NCBI RefSeq assembly: GCF_963678635.1
Contig: NC_087065.1
Location: 74,411,345 to 74,475,344 of the forward strand
Length of the DNA stretch: 64,000 bases
Source of the DNA: Symsagittifera roscoffensis
Taxonomy: Eukaryota > Xenacoelomorpha > Acoela > Convolutidae
Reading direction: 5' to 3'
Part shown: positions 10,205-23,099 of the stretch, piece by piece
Layout of the letters: each line of letters starts with the position of its first letter
How positions within the stretch are numbered: position 1 is the stretch's first letter
Notes under the pieces: model-generated
Seen by the model: only the letters and a program-made list of their open reading frames with translations
The model's database searches: none
Told to the model about the DNA's origin: nothing
Made by a program: the position numbers and the translations under genes

Positions 10205-10710
10205 AAGAACAACCGAGTGAAAAAATTTGGGCAATCCCATTTCTCCTAGAAAGCCCAAGAAGTAGGGAATTTCATTCGCCAGATCTTGAAATTGATTTTT
10301 TAATCGACTCAGGAGCAGAATCAAATGTCATTAACATTCCCACATGGAATGAAATCATAACAATGCATCCAAATTTTACACCTCTTGAAACATCTAGTAA
10401 TTTAGCAACAGCACAAGGATCAGCATTAGTAAATTATGGAAAAATCTAACTATTCCTTGTTCCCACAAGAACAATGAAACAAAACAAGATTTTGAACAAG
10501 CCATTCGAACAAACATTTCATTTTACTGATATTAAACACAATATCATTGGCATACCGTTTATAACTAAATATATACCAACAATCAACATCTTAAATAGTA
10601 AAATCTATATCAATGATAAATATACAAAAAACGAAAAACACAGCCTTAACATTCTTTCAAAGGATAAACAAACAACCATCATTTTTCTCAAAACTTTACT
10701 CCATTTATAA
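10205..10710 (+). pseudogene. Retroviral-type aspartic protease
   Basis: The active-site block reads DFLIDSGAESNVI (near 10290-10330): DSG preceded by hydrophobic residues, as in retropepsins. Further on, HNIIGIPFITKY (about 10538-10570) matches the second conserved hydrophobic-Gly motif. A stop after VNYGKI (10447-10449) separates the two halves. This protease would cleave the Gag-Pol polyprotein; here it is inactivated by the stop. Confidence 0.8.
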
Positions 10711-10813
10711 TCAAGAACGGAAAAACTTGAAACCACTATCAGGAAACGTATATAACTTTTCAAAAAAATAAGTTCATCAGTATGACAAAAATCAAAACAA
10801 ACAACAACTTTTC

Positions 10814-12100
10814 ATGTCAGGTTTCGAATTTAAACCCATTCACAAACTTTTCAAAATTACAATCTCATCCATAAAATACTTGAAAAACACAATTTCCGAT
10901 ATTATTTCACTACACGTGTATAATATTATGCCATATCAAATAACATTACCTTTAGGACTTTTAGGATATTGCGAAACAAATGCTACAACATTACCTATAA
11001 ATGAAGTAGCATATCGAGTCAATAATATATTACAACTATTAGATATTTGTCAATCAACAATTCTTAAAGAAGAATTATCCATAAATAATATAATAAGTAA
11101 TGAAAAAAGAAATACAGATTACTTCACAAAACCCCATATTTTAAACCAACATTTAATATAACAAACTACACAAAAGAACAACAAAAATTTTTAACAATGT
11201 TTAATTTTCAACATTCACAAATAACACAAAATGAATTTGACAAATTAGCTAAACAACTGATAAAATATTCATCAGTCTACGCAACATCAAATTTGACGTA
11301 GGAAAAATTAGTTCATCACTACACCTTCCATTAAAACTTGACGCAGTTTTCAAAAAACAAAGAGCAAATAAAATACCGATTCACTTACACGACAAGGTGA
11401 ATAGATTACTTAAAATTTTAGAACAATAAGAAATTATATCACCAGTAAAAAAAGAAGAACAACCAAAAGGTAATACCTTCATCAACCCTGTTATCATTCT
11501 AGCAAAAGGTGAATCACCAAAAATAGTTTTAGACGCTATATATCTCAATTCACTAATTGACGAATCAAAATGCAATTGGCCCATTGAACCAAGACAAGTT
11601 ATCTTAACAAAGATAAATGGTGAGTACTTCACAACCGCAGACATGAAAAAAAGCTTACAATCAAATTCCACTAGATGAACAATCACGTCGATTAACACAA
11701 TTTGTTATAGGAAACCAACAATACGTATTTAATCAATTGTTCTATGGAATATCCATAGAACCAGCAGCTTTTTCAGCTTTCATGAGTAAAATTTTTAGAC
11801 CACTAATACTCAAGAAAAATGCAATCACATATTTAGATGATGTTTTCATGCAATCACAAACTAAAGACGAAATGTTTACAGTTTTGGAACAATATCACAA
11901 AATACTTCAGAACGAAAATCGGAAAGCAGCCCCGATGAACCACATTTTTCTTAACAGGCGTTAAATTTTTAGGACATAATATTGAACGAAACACTATCAC
12001 CCCATTAAAATCACGCATTGATGCAAATCAAAAACTTCAACCACCTACAAATAAAAAGAAAATCCAAGAATTCCTTGGAATGTTAAATTTCTTAAGTAAA
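10814..12100 (+). pseudogene. Reverse transcriptase, fragmented
   Basis: A linker frame (10814-11161) precedes the RT. The fingers/palm blocks are readable in pieces: NTFINPVIILAKGESPKIVL (about 11472-11531), then TTADMKKS (near 11633), then FNQLFYGISIEPAAFSAFM (about 11729-11785). The catalytic motif reads YLDDVFMQS (near 11835-11861). The thumb region follows with KFLGHNIE. The YLDD box and block order identify a Ty3/Gypsy RT. Stops near 11428 and 11676 and frame changes near 11165, 11300 and 11965 destroy it. Confidence 0.85.
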
Positions 12101-12101
12101 T

Positions 12102-12911
12102 ATGCTTTCAAAATGCAATTATACTTATGACCTTTCTATAACATCCTCAGACAATAAAATAATTTTGAATGGACCACTGAACATCAAACCCGATTTTAAG
12201 AAATTAAAAAAACTTTTGACAGAACAAATTTCAAACACAATTCCAGATCCAAACCAACCATTCTATGCAATGTGCGATGCTTCAAATTTTGGCATCGGCG
12301 CAGCATTACTACAATCACATAGTGGAACAAATAAAAAGAATCTCAAATCAGCAAATTCACGATTATTCACACAAGCCGAGCTACGACTCTCTACTCTAAT
12401 GAGAGAATGTACAGCTATAACTTACACACTTACAGAATACGAATTTCTGATACTTGGATCAAAACACCCAACAGTTTTATTTACAGATCATAAACCAATT
12501 ATATTTCTTTTCACACAAAAATCAAATCCTAATCATAGAGTCTGTAGATTTCAATTAGTTTTAATGAAATTCCCAAACTTACATATAGTTTGGACAGCAG
12601 GAAAAAACCTTGCATTACCAGATACATTAAGTAGAAATACGCCACCTGAACTACTTACGCGAAAAACTACAGTTAAAAACCAAAAAAAAATTAAATTCTA
12701 TCTCGCAAAAGATGAAACATCACCCCGATTAGAATGCAAGTACGCAGTAAAAACTGACATTGATCAATCACAAATGAACAATCTACAACTTTTCCCACTT
12801 TACTTAGATTGCCAAAATAATCACTATGTAATTGATTTATTAGGTACATCTATTTTTAAACCAATTCCATACTCACAACGGATAAGAAATAATACTCAAC
12901 AAAAAAAATAA
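12102..12911 (+). pseudogene. RNase H domain, still open
   Basis: This 269-codon frame is the longest intact pol piece. It holds the RNase H fold with the acidic residues in order: Asp in MCDASNFGIGAALLQ, Glu in MRECTAITYTL, Asp in LFTDHKPIIF, and the distal Asp in ALPDTLSR. The enzyme degrades the RNA strand of the RNA-DNA hybrid. The RT upstream is in another frame and the element is dead, so I call it a pseudogene although this domain alone is unbroken. Confidence 0.85.
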
Positions 12912-12961
12912 AACAACAACCGCATAAAAAAAACCTTTTTCCATTATTTGAAAAAGAAATT

Positions 12962-13545
12962 TTGATCGATAAAATAGTTTTATCAGGACCACAAACAAAA
13001 GATTCAAAAAACACAATATATCAAGTTTTTAACCTCCATGACCCACCTGACACAATTCCCCTATCAAAACTACAAATTGATAATATTTTTCTCCCACCAA
13101 CAGAAAAAATTACACTTGAATTTTTAAAACAATATCAAAATTTTGACCCAGTTATTAGACAACTAAAATCATGGCACAAAAACAAAACTAAGCCCGTAAA
13201 AGCAGATACAACAATTTTAGAAAATAAAACACTCCTCCGATATTTCCGAAATTTTAATAACACAACAATTAATGAAAATACAGATCTTTTAGAATATCAA
13301 TTCGTTGATTCTAAAGTTCCCTGTCTTCCTTTAAGTATGATACTAATAGCTTTTAACATCTCCTCTCCCATACACAAAATACAAAAAGACACTAAGGATC
13401 AGAAAAAACATACTCGAACTTTACTCAAAATTTTTACTTCCCAAATGCACCAATTTGGATAAAAGTATTATGCAACGATTGTATAATATGTCAATTGAAC
13501 AAACCCTATCCAAATCAAAAATAAATAGCACAAAAACAAGATTTT
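12962..13545 (+). pseudogene. RNase H-integrase linker and HHCC zinc finger
   Basis: The open frame 12962-13462 (FDPVIRQLKSWHKNKTK near 13143) corresponds to the connection before integrase. His residues near 13372 and 13410, then LCNDCIICQLNKP in a shifted frame (about 13468-13505), form a degenerate HHCC zinc-binding finger. The frame shift falls at 13455-13461, exactly where the 1888-bp tandem duplication begins. Confidence 0.7.
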
Positions 13546-13560
13546 AAAGGACAAAGTTCA

Positions 13561-14530
13561 TATTTCAACCATCGCATTTCATTCGACACAAAAGGACCAA
13601 TTTCACCATCCTCTGAAGGAAATTCCTACATTATGGTCATTTTTGATGCATTCACACATTATGTAGCACTCAACCCAGTACCACATTGTAATTCTTACTA
13701 TGCTTACACAACACTTTACGAACCTTGGATAGCTAAAATCGGATTACCCGAAATCTTAGTTACAGACAACGGTACAGAATTCAAAAATAACGAAATCATC
13801 ACACTATGTCACTTATATAACAACAATCATAAGCCACGTACATCTCATGCACCTTGGACAAACGGTCTAGTCGAAGGTATGAACCGTTCATTACAAGAAT
13901 ATCTCAGATGTATCATTAATGGAAATGATACACGATACACAGAATGGTCAGCAGATGTAAAATTATTTCCTTTATCATATAATTCACAATCACGACAACC
14001 TTAGGAATGTCACCATATGAAATGGTTTTTAATCAAAAGCCACGAAAACCAATTATGTTTTCAGCAAATGCCCATAAAAATGCACAAGGTTATTGCCAAC
14101 CAAATAAAGATTCAATTTGTTATAACTTACCTTTACACACACATGATGAAGATCATTTTCATCATCCACAAATTCTTAAATTAGCCTCCGGCACACATAC
14201 CGAATGGATTTTAAATAGAGATAAAAACACAATGAAACTTACCAAAAAGTAACAATGAAATTGTTACAAAGGCAAAACATTAACAACCAAACTAATTCAC
14301 GCTTTACGCCAGCCACTGATTTAAAAATTGGAGCATTCGTCTTAATACCTAATTTCAATACACAAAAAGGAATCTCTAAAAAATTACAACCACTTCAAAA
14401 ATGACCATACCAAATAAATGCCAAACCCACTGACGTAACGTATAAACTCACAGATTCAACCAAAAAAGAAATTGTTCAACATCGTAAGAATCTATTACCC
14501 TACTACCCGAAAGAATACGCATTACGCTAG
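13561..14530 (+). pseudogene. Integrase core and C-terminus, copy A1
   Basis: The DD35E catalytic triad is visible: Asp in VIFDAFTHY (near 13642), Asp in LVTDNGTEF (near 13764) and Glu in TNGLVEGMNRSLQEY (near 13870). The frame is open 13633-14004, stops, then shifts (14007-14252). The C-terminal part with YKLTDSTKKE (about 14440) is a GPY/F-like module that helps bind DNA, interrupted by a stop at 14402. The best preserved of the four copies. Confidence 0.85.
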
Positions 14531-14629
14531 TTAACTCAATTATATTCTTCAACTCAATTATATTCTTCTACAAGTCTAAAAATTATTCAAAACCATACGC
14601 ATACAGAACAAAAACAATTGTACAGGACA

Positions 14630-15346
14630 ACGTTTCCTCTGAAGGCAATTCCTACATTATGGTCATTGTTGATGCATTTACGCACTATGTAGCACTCAAC
14701 CCAGTACCAAATTGTAAGGCTTATTACGCTTACACAACACTTTACGAACACTGGATAGCTAAATTCGGATTACCGAAATCCTAGTTACAGACAACGGTGC
14801 AGAATTTATTAATAATGAAATTATCACACTATGCCACTTATACAACGTTAAACATAAACCACGTACATCTCATGCACCTTGGACAAACGGTTTAGTCGAA
14901 GCTATGAGCCGTTCATTACAAGAGTATCTTAGATGTATCATTAATGGAAATGATACACGATACACAGAATGGACAGCAGATGTAAAATAATTTCCCTTAT
15001 CATACAATTCACAAATAACGAAAGCTTTAGGAATGTCACCATATGAAATGTTTTTTAATCAAAAGCCAAGAAAACAAATTTTGTTTACAGCAAACGCCTA
15101 TAAAATGCACAAGGTTATTCAAAGATTCAATATGCTATAATCTACCATTACACACACATGATGAAGATCGTTTTCATCACCACAAATTCTCAAATTAGCC
15201 TCCGGCACACATGCAGAATGGATTTTAGATAGAGATAAAAAGCACAATGAAATCTACCAAAAAGTAACAAAGAAATTGGTACAAAGGCAAAACATTAACA
15301 GCCAAATTAATTCACGTTTTATGCTAGCCACAGATTTAAAAATTGG
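14630..15346 (+). pseudogene. Integrase fragment, copy B1
   Basis: A diverged copy starts at the Asp-1 region (VIVDAFTHY) and lacks the zinc finger. A one-base deletion near 14775 frameshifts before the second Asp, and the Glu block reads NGLVEAMSRSLQEY. It ends at the duplication junction. Confidence 0.8.
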
Positions 15347-16413
15347 ATAAAAGTATTATGCAACGATTGTATAATATGTCAATTGAACAAACCCTATCCA
15401 AATGGAAAATAAATAGCACAAAAACAAGATTTTAAAGGACAAAGTTTATACTTCAACCATCGCATTTCATTCGACACAAAAGGACCAATTTCACCATCCT
15501 CTGAAGGAAATTCCTACATTATGGTCATTTTTGATGCATTCACACATTATGTAGCACTCAACCCAGTACCACATTGTAATGCTTACTATGCTTACACAAC
15601 ACTTTACGAACCTTGGATAGCTAAATTCAGATTACCCGAAATCTTAGTTATAGACAACGGTACAGAATTCATAAATAATGAAATCATCACACTTTTCACT
15701 TATATAACATCAAACATAAGCCACGTACATCTCATGCATCTTGGACAAACGGTCTAGTCGAAGGTATGAACCGTTCATTACAAGAATATCTAAGATGTAT
15801 CATTAATGGAAATGATACACGATACACAGAATGGTCAGCAGATGTAAAATTATTTCCTTTATCATATAATTCACAATCACGACCACCTTAGGAATGTCAC
15901 CATATGAAATGGTTTTTAGTCAAAAGCCACGAAAACCAATTATGTTTTCAGCAAATGCCCATAAAAATGCACAAGGTTATTGCCAACCAAATAAAGATTC
16001 AATTTGTTATAACTTACCTTTACACACACATGATGAAGATCATTTTCATCATCCACAAATTCTTAAATTAGCCTCCGGCACACATACCGAACGGATTTTA
16101 AATAGAGATAAAAACACAATGAAATTTACCAAAAAGTAACAATGAAATTGTTACAAAGGCAAAACATTAACAACCAAGCTAATTCACGCTTTACGCCAGC
16201 CACTGATTTAAAAATTGGAGCATTTGTCTTAATACCTAATTTCAATACACAAAAAGGAATCTCTAAAAAATTACAACCACTTCAAAAAAGACCATACCAC
16301 ATAAATGCCAAACCCACTGACGTAACGTATAAACTCACAGATTCAACCAAAAAAGAAATTTTTCAACATCGTAACAATCTATTACCCTACTACCCGAAAG
16401 AATACGCATTACG
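15347..16413 (+). pseudogene. Integrase fragment, copy A2
   Basis: The duplicate of A1 at +1888. The first Asp is kept; the second region reads LVIDNGTEF. A frameshift near 15700 loses the Glu frame. The 3' part 16142-16417 stays open because the stop seen in A1 at 14402 is absent here (AGA instead of TGA), so the two copies diverged after duplication. Confidence 0.85.
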
Positions 16414-16518
16414 CTAGTTAACTCAATTATATTCTTCAACTCAATTATATTCTTCTACAAGTTTAAAAGTTATTCAAAACCATACACATACAGAACAAAA
16501 AACAATTGTACAGGACAA

Positions 16519-17408
16519 CGTTTCCTCTGAAGGCAATCCCCACATTATGGTCATTGTTGATGCATTTACGCACTATGTAGCACTCAACCCAGTACCAAAT
16601 TGTAAGGCTTATTACGCTTACACAACACTTTACGAACACTGGATAGCTAAAATCGGATTACCGAAATCCTAGTTACAGACAACGGCGCAGAATATATTAA
16701 TAATGAAATTATCACACTATGCCACTTATACAACGTTAAACATAAACCACGTACATCTCATGCACCTTGGAAAAACGGTTTAGTCGAAGGTATGAGCCGT
16801 TCATTACAAGAGTATCTTAGATGTATCAGTAATGGAAATGATACACGATACACAGAATGGACAGCAGATGTAAAATTATTTCCTTTATCATATAATTCAC
16901 AATCACGATAACCTTAGGAATGTCACCATATGAAATGTTTTTTAATCAAAAGCCAAGAAAACCAATTTTGTTTACAGCAAACGCCTATAAAATGCACAAG
17001 GTTATTCAAAGATTCAACATGCTATAATCTACCATTACACACATATGATGAAGATCATTTTCATCACCACAAATTCTCAAATTAGCCTCCGGCACACATA
17101 CAGAATGGATTTTAGATAGAGATAAAAAGCACAATGAAATCTACCAAAAAGTAACAAAGAAATTGTTACAAAGGCAAAACGTTAACAGCCAAACTAATTC
17201 ACGTTTTATGCCAGCCACAGATTCAAAAATTGGAACATTTGTCTTAATACCTAATTTTATTACACAAAAAGGAGTCTCCAAAAAATTACAACCACTTCGA
17301 AAAGGATCATACCAAATAATTGCCAAACCCACTGAAGTAACATACAAACTCACAGACTCAACAAAAAAAGAAATTGTTCAACATCGAAACAATTTATTAC
17401 CTTACTAA
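16519..17408 (+). pseudogene. Integrase fragment, copy B2
   Basis: The duplicate of B1, with the same frameshift before Asp-2. Beyond 17234 it continues into the original C-terminal module (open 17163-17408) with GSYQIIAKPTEVTYKL and HRNNLLPY, and then a stop. Confidence 0.8.
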
Positions 17409-18354
17409 CCAAAAGAATACGCATTAGGCGAATTAACCGAATTATATTCTTTTACAGGTTTAAAATTTATTCAAAACATACACATACAGAACAAGAAACA
17501 ATTGTACATTACGACGTTCATCATAAACAGAATCAAAAACAAAACACAACTCATAAAAACACAAAAACACGAGACCCACAAATACCTCAAAAAGAAAAAA
17601 AAACTGGAAAATGATAGAAAAAATTTTACCACAAGAACAAATAGAAAAATCAGAACACAGAGAATTATCACGAGTTAGAAATCAACCACGTAAAAATTTC
17701 AAAACATTCATCCCACAATCGAAAATATTAAAGAAAGTTGAATTTCAAAAACAACTTTGATTTTAAAGTTCATAATTTGTACACCTCTGAATCATTTTGA
17801 ATTTTCACATTTTCAAGATAACATGCTGACAAATGCGCAACAATTCAAGTTCAAAATTAGCCAATAGGATTCCCTTAAATCCGCCACCTTCTATAACTAT
17901 AACACCAACCTATTAGACGAAAGATATTAAACTCCAGGCATATCTATAACTATAACTTTAAAAACCTCCAGGTCAAAAAGAAGCAAACCGCTCAAACTTG
18001 ACAACTAAAATAAATACCACCATAATATCATAACCCTCCCCTATCTAATAACGCAAAGATCAACAATATTTTCCCAACTCAGACCTCAAAAACCCTCCAA
18101 TTAAAAATGGCAAAATAGCCTAAAGTAAAAAAGGATCATATGCATTTGGCCCAAAGTACAAATATTCAAAATTACCCTAGATCACCCGACAAATAAAAAT
18201 AAAGCTAAGAAGACCTCCCAAACACCATAAATTTAGCCCCCATCAAATTTTCACAAAACTCAACCCACTTGTCAAAAAATCCATAAATAACTCGACCACA
18301 CTTGAATCTCGCCTCAAACAACAAAAAATATTCGACGAAGAAATCATTTCTTAA
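17409..18354 (+). other. Integrase-to-envelope spacer
   Basis: Contains only a short basic frame (about 17612-17760, MIEKILPQEQIEKSEHREL) that may be the end of pol, and AT-rich DNA. No promoter or splice signal is supported. Confidence 0.4.
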
Positions 18355-18594
18355 ATGCTCTTCTCTCGATCAGTCAATATCTTCAAAAATACAATCTTAA
18401 TTTTTTTAATAAAATTTTTCATACTATTCAAACTTTTGTTCATATTTCTATTTGATACTTTTGAAGCTTTTATAATCATTTTAATAATCTTTTGCAAAAT
18501 TTTTCAAATTTTCTACTCCCTATTTGAAATATATCTTCAAATTTCCCAAATCATTGACCAAATTCACAGGTACGATAATTCCAAGTCTATTTAA
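18355..18594 (+). CDS. Small hydrophobic ORF in the LTR element
   Basis: A 79-codon frame from ATG encodes two or more strongly hydrophobic stretches (ILIFLIKFFILFKLLFIFLF, then AFIIILIIFCKIF) and a polar end. It could be a small membrane protein of the element, but T-rich DNA easily yields such frames by chance. No family recognised. Confidence 0.3.
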   Translation: MLFSRSVNIFKNTILIFLIKFFILFKLLFIFLFDTFEAFIIILIIFCKIFQIFYSLFEIYLQISQIIDQIHRYDNSKSI

Positions 18595-18599
18595 ATGAT

Positions 18600-19500
18600 A
18601 TGAACAATTTGTAGTAGAACAGATGTTTTTTAACTTATCGTAATTTTCATCACATTTTTATCATCCCTAATTATGACAATGTGCAAATGTGTAAAAAATG
18701 CAATAGTCACATTCGCCTTAGCGACAATCCTTTTAATTCTTTTCATCGAAGAATATTACAATAAACATCAATCTTCCCACTAAGAAACAGATTAATCGGA
18801 CACATTTCCAAAATTGCTAACCAACCACCAACAAAACAGTCTTCACCGACATCTTCCCAAGAAAACCCAGTCATACCCACAACTACCCAAAACCCCCAAA
18901 CATCCACACGAATTTCTTTACAAGATAACTTGTACACTTTTGAAGAACGACACGCCCGCTTATCCAAACCCCTAGAACAGGTTCAGCGACAAGCATCCCT
19001 AAGTGAACCAACAAATAATTTGTACCCCACATTACCACAAGGTTTAAATTGAATAAGACATATTAGTCAAAATCAAAATACAGTTGAAGTAAATAGACAA
19101 ATTTTACATCCGCGAAGAAATAGAAATTTTCAAACCCCCAGAGTTCATTTTGATATACCCCAATCACTAACACCAACTACTTCAGAAATTCCAAGTAGTA
19201 CACTACCAGAAACCCCCACACTCCTTTCACAACATAGCACATCAAATATACCATCAGACAACCTATGTTCAACACCAACATTTGAACAAATCCGTGAAAA
19301 TCCTTTTAACCCCCCAACCCCACAAAACGACTACCATATTGAACAACAGATTCAAATAAACAAGGTGAACCGAACATACTAAATGAACCATGGATATTTC
19401 TTCTGATACAACGCTATCATCAGTACCAGAAACGCTATCACTCACGTCAACACCATCATTAAGCTAAAATCTCACTGACATTTTTCCTTTAAATTTCCCA
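18600..19500 (+). other. Pro/Thr/Ser-rich remnant before envelope
   Basis: Broken frames with low-complexity content, for example TPTTSEIPSSTLPETPTLLS (near 19167-19225). This may be the decayed N-terminal region of the envelope reading frame or a separate protein. Several stops. Confidence 0.4.
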
Positions 19501-19502
19501 AA

Positions 19503-22198
19503 CAACCTCGACGCTAGATATCGAGAACATTCATCATCAAATATCCCTCTACGATTAGATTGGAACACATTCGTAGCACCTCCGCCATTATTTGGACAAC
19601 ATCAAGAAAGTTACCGACTCCACAGTTGGGCACTCAATAGATTACAATATAGATAAGATATCCACGAAGATATTCAAGAACATAACATTCAAATACTTCA
19701 ATAAAACAGTCTCCAATTAATACTTGAAATCACAATCAGACTTAATAATATTGTTCATAACCCCTATCCATTAAATCCACCAAATATAACAGCTCAATCG
19801 CTACCACCACCATTTATAACAACTGAAGTAATATATGAATACGATAGACATACAAAAAACACAATTGGATACATAACAATTTATAACCCATACTCCGGAT
19901 TATCATACACATGTATATTCTAAAAGTATTCACATTTCAACACATCCTTTTTTCCAATATTTTCCGACCAAAACACAAATCCATCTCCTCGCACAGGACC
20001 TCAGGATTTATTAGTAATACACTATGATTGTGAAGAAAACGAACAAAAAACACTACACAAATGCAATAAATCAAGTATTACAATGCGAAACAGAACCACA
20101 AGCTTTAGAAACTACAAATGTAATAGCAACATTGTAATCAAAAGCCCGAGCAACAACAGTCACAGGATACAAGTTTACAGCAACATTTTCCGAAAAGAAA
20201 GTACACTGTTCACAAGTTTCCAACGGAAATAAAAACCGACTTGATCACGAATCATTTTACCAGAGTAACATAGAAAGACTTTTATATCTCAACCCCGACG
20301 ATTGTAAAAATGATTTACTCAGACTAAATTTAACAAGAAATAAAAACACAGACAAAAAATTAGTAAATTTTCAAGTCTTTGCCAATTCTGTACATCAAGC
20401 AGAACTTGAACGATATCAAGGGCATATTCAATTAGACAAAAAATACCCATATAATGGCGCACACGGACGATTAAATTATGATATACACGATAAACACTGG
20501 ATACCACACATTGGAATAAATAATCCCTCAAACTGCAAAGCAGATACTAAAAATAAAGGATATCAAGAAATAATGTTTTTTGATTGGAAAATACAACTTG
20601 AAAAAATACAACTCACACGAGATATAACTGATAACACCATGATCTATCAAGGAATTAGACTACCTTGCAAAAATGATCAAAGTTATTGTGACCCTACAAC
20701 AAGAACCCAAGCAACAATTGAACAACGAACAAGTGAACCCGTGTCGCAAACAAAGCAATGATTTCAAAAACATTCATGATATAGAAAATAAATTGACACG
20801 TTTTCAAATCTATCACGAAACAGAATTTGCATGTAATTATAGCAATCCACTTTATAAAACACAATACTCTGAAATACTTGTCGAATACGAAAAAGGTTTC
20901 GACATGACCACTGGAAAAATAAAATTTGACCCTGGTGGAAAGCTAAAACCATACGATAGTGAAAGCACACCTTTACAAGATATGTCACTAATGAATAGCT
21001 TCTACTTTGGTAATATTCATTAAAATAATCACTTAGATATGAAATTAGACTACACAATTAGTAGAATTTTCCAAGAAATGTCACTTTCTGAATTAGAAAC
21101 ACTTCATCAACTATGCGAATTAGAAAGAACAAAAATCACTCAATCACTCGCATTAGCAGTATTAAAAATACCTTACGCAGCATATTTATTATCAGGAAAT
21201 AGATCAAACGATCTTGATTATGAAGGAAACATTTTATGGTTTTTTACTTGCACCAAAAAGTATCAACATTATATATTTTTGAAGATAAACGTTGTTTTAA
21301 AAAAAATCCCCATATTCTACAAAAATAAAGTACATTTTGTCGACACACTTTCAAGACGAACATGTTTTTGGGATACCGCTGTCCCATGTGGATCAGAAAA
21401 TAGCCACAATGTTGTACAATTAAACCCTGACGAAGATAAATACTACCTATTTACACCGTATCCTACATTAATGCAACCACTCAAAAAGTTTTCAACCGAA
21501 AGCATCAAAGCTATCGCTCGTAACCCAAATATTGATTTACAATCAATTGGAATATATTCTAAATCTGATATACAACACCACATTAGACAATTTCAAGAAT
21601 TACTAACACAAATGGACACAATACAACGACAATCAATTGACCAGAATTTGAGAAAACTTGCCGAAACCGCGGGATTTGCAGACTTTTATACACAAGACTA
21701 CAGCGGATATTTTAAGGATATCAAAGATTACATATATTTAAACGGTGAAAAATACAGACCACAAGATATTTCACCCATAAGAGTTTTCAGTTTTGTAGCC
21801 TTAAAAAACGAAATTCTCGCCTTTCTAGGATGGACCTATTACATCTTAGAAAAATTAACTATCTTATACGCTATGTTTAATTTTATAGGATTTCTTTTCT
21901 CACTGTTAAAAGGAATCTATAACACATGCGCTATACACGCACAAGTAAATCGTCAAGCAATTGTAGCACATACTATTTGCAGGATTTTTTGGAATTTTTT
22001 CATCATCAATCCATAAAAGATTTCTAGATGCACGAATAAAAGAATATAATACAAAAATATCCACAAGACACAACACATATGACGAAGAACATAAAAATGT
22101 CGATACAACACCTACAGCACCACAGATACCACCCCTACCACAAAACCATCCATTATCATTAGTTCCCCGAAACTTTCGAAAACCTAGCAATCACAAAT
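19503..22198 (+). pseudogene. Envelope glycoprotein, chuvirus/mivirus-like
   Basis: The ectodomain is readable in pieces: about 19530-19920, then a frame about 20130-20761 with many Cys/Asn-x-Ser/Thr sites, then 20763-21020, then a 325-codon frame 21039-22016. The last holds LCELERTKITQSLALA, YLLSGNRSN, VDTLSRRTCFWD and LFTPYPTLMQP, followed by a long hydrophobic segment (LTILYAMFNFIGFLFSLL, about 21856-21910) that would anchor it in the membrane. A Pro-rich cytoplasmic tail continues in a shifted frame to 22198. These blocks resemble glycoproteins of chuvirus-type negative-strand viruses (class III fusogens), known from established knowledge to have been captured by invertebrate LTR elements. 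At least three frame changes make it nonfunctional. The family call is by recognition only. Confidence 0.65.
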
Positions 22199-22466
22199 AA
22201 TCCAAGTTTTAGACCAAATACAACACAGAGTCCCATTCAACACATAATGAGACATCATTCACAAAATGATAATACATATAAACAAATTTTTGAACAACCT
22301 CATATCACCATTTTTCAGTCTCAAAATGATCATTGTTTTAGCCCACGATGAGCCGACAACTTGGATCCCTCCATCGCTCAAATTCCTACCCAGCCAACCT
22401 CCAAACTCAAATCCCAATTATCCCATTTTTTGCTTGCCCGCCATCCGATTATCCAGTTAATAATAT

Positions 22467-23048
22467 ATGCCATCAAGCATGAATTCTGATACTAACTCAG
22501 ATATTTCAGTTTTTCATACCATCTCACAATTTAACAACTCCGATGTAGAAACTACCGACGAATTCGCACACTCCGAACCATCTCCCTCTACCCATACCCA
22601 GACCAACTCTTCAATTTTTTCAAAACCCCTCTTTCGACCCATCCAAACCAGTCATCCACTTCCATCCCTTTCCACTCCTTCTTACTCTTCCCAAGTAACC
22701 CCAGCGTATTCTCCATTTAATTCCGACAGATCACATAATTACTCCACAGATAACATTCAAATTTCCGAAGAACTTGACAATTTTATTACACTACAACAAC
22801 AATTAACACAACCCCACACTCTTACAATACATCAACTATCATCAAATCCACCAACTCCTACACCCTCTTCAGCTTACACTCCATCATTAGCTCAATCATC
22901 CACATCCACCGAAACACCTACCAGCACTAACCGATCTTACCGCACTTTTAAACGAAAATTCCCAAATCACCCATTTCCAACCAAACCCGGAACAGCCCAG
23001 AGAATATATCAACCAATCAGAACACACAAAAACAAAAAATTTTCTTGA
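22467..23048 (+). CDS. Ser/Thr/Pro-rich ORF downstream of envelope
   Basis: A 193-codon open frame, acidic and Ser/Thr/Pro-rich (FAHSEPSPSTHTQTNSSIFS), with a basic C-terminus (YRTFKRKFPNHPF). It has no membrane segment and no recognised domain. It lies about 270 bases past the envelope tail, still inside the element, so it may be an accessory protein or the front part of the next ORF. The open length of 582 bases is notable in such a damaged element. Confidence 0.45.
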   Translation: MPSSMNSDTNSDISVFHTISQFNNSDVETTDEFAHSEPSPSTHTQTNSSIFSKPLFRPIQTSHPLPSLSTPSYSSQVTPAYSPFNSDRSHNYSTDNIQISEELDNFITLQQQLTQPHTLTIHQLSSNPPTPTPSSAYTPSLAQSSTSTETPTSTNRSYRTFKRKFPNHPFPTKPGTAQRIYQPIRTHKNKKFS

Positions 23049-23099
23049 AATAACCCTACCCTTATTTCCACAATAAACCCTAAATACTTCTACCATTGC

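Larger units (their letters stand above)
13459..17234 (+). repeat. 1888-bp tandem duplication in the integrase region
   Basis: Positions 13459-15346 and 15347-17234 are nearly identical at a constant offset of 1888 (for example AAAAGTATTATGCAACG at 13461/15349; CGTTTCCTCT at 14631/16519). The junction falls in short TTGGA homology. Each unit already contains two older, diverged integrase copies (A and B), so two duplication rounds occurred. Confidence 0.9.
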
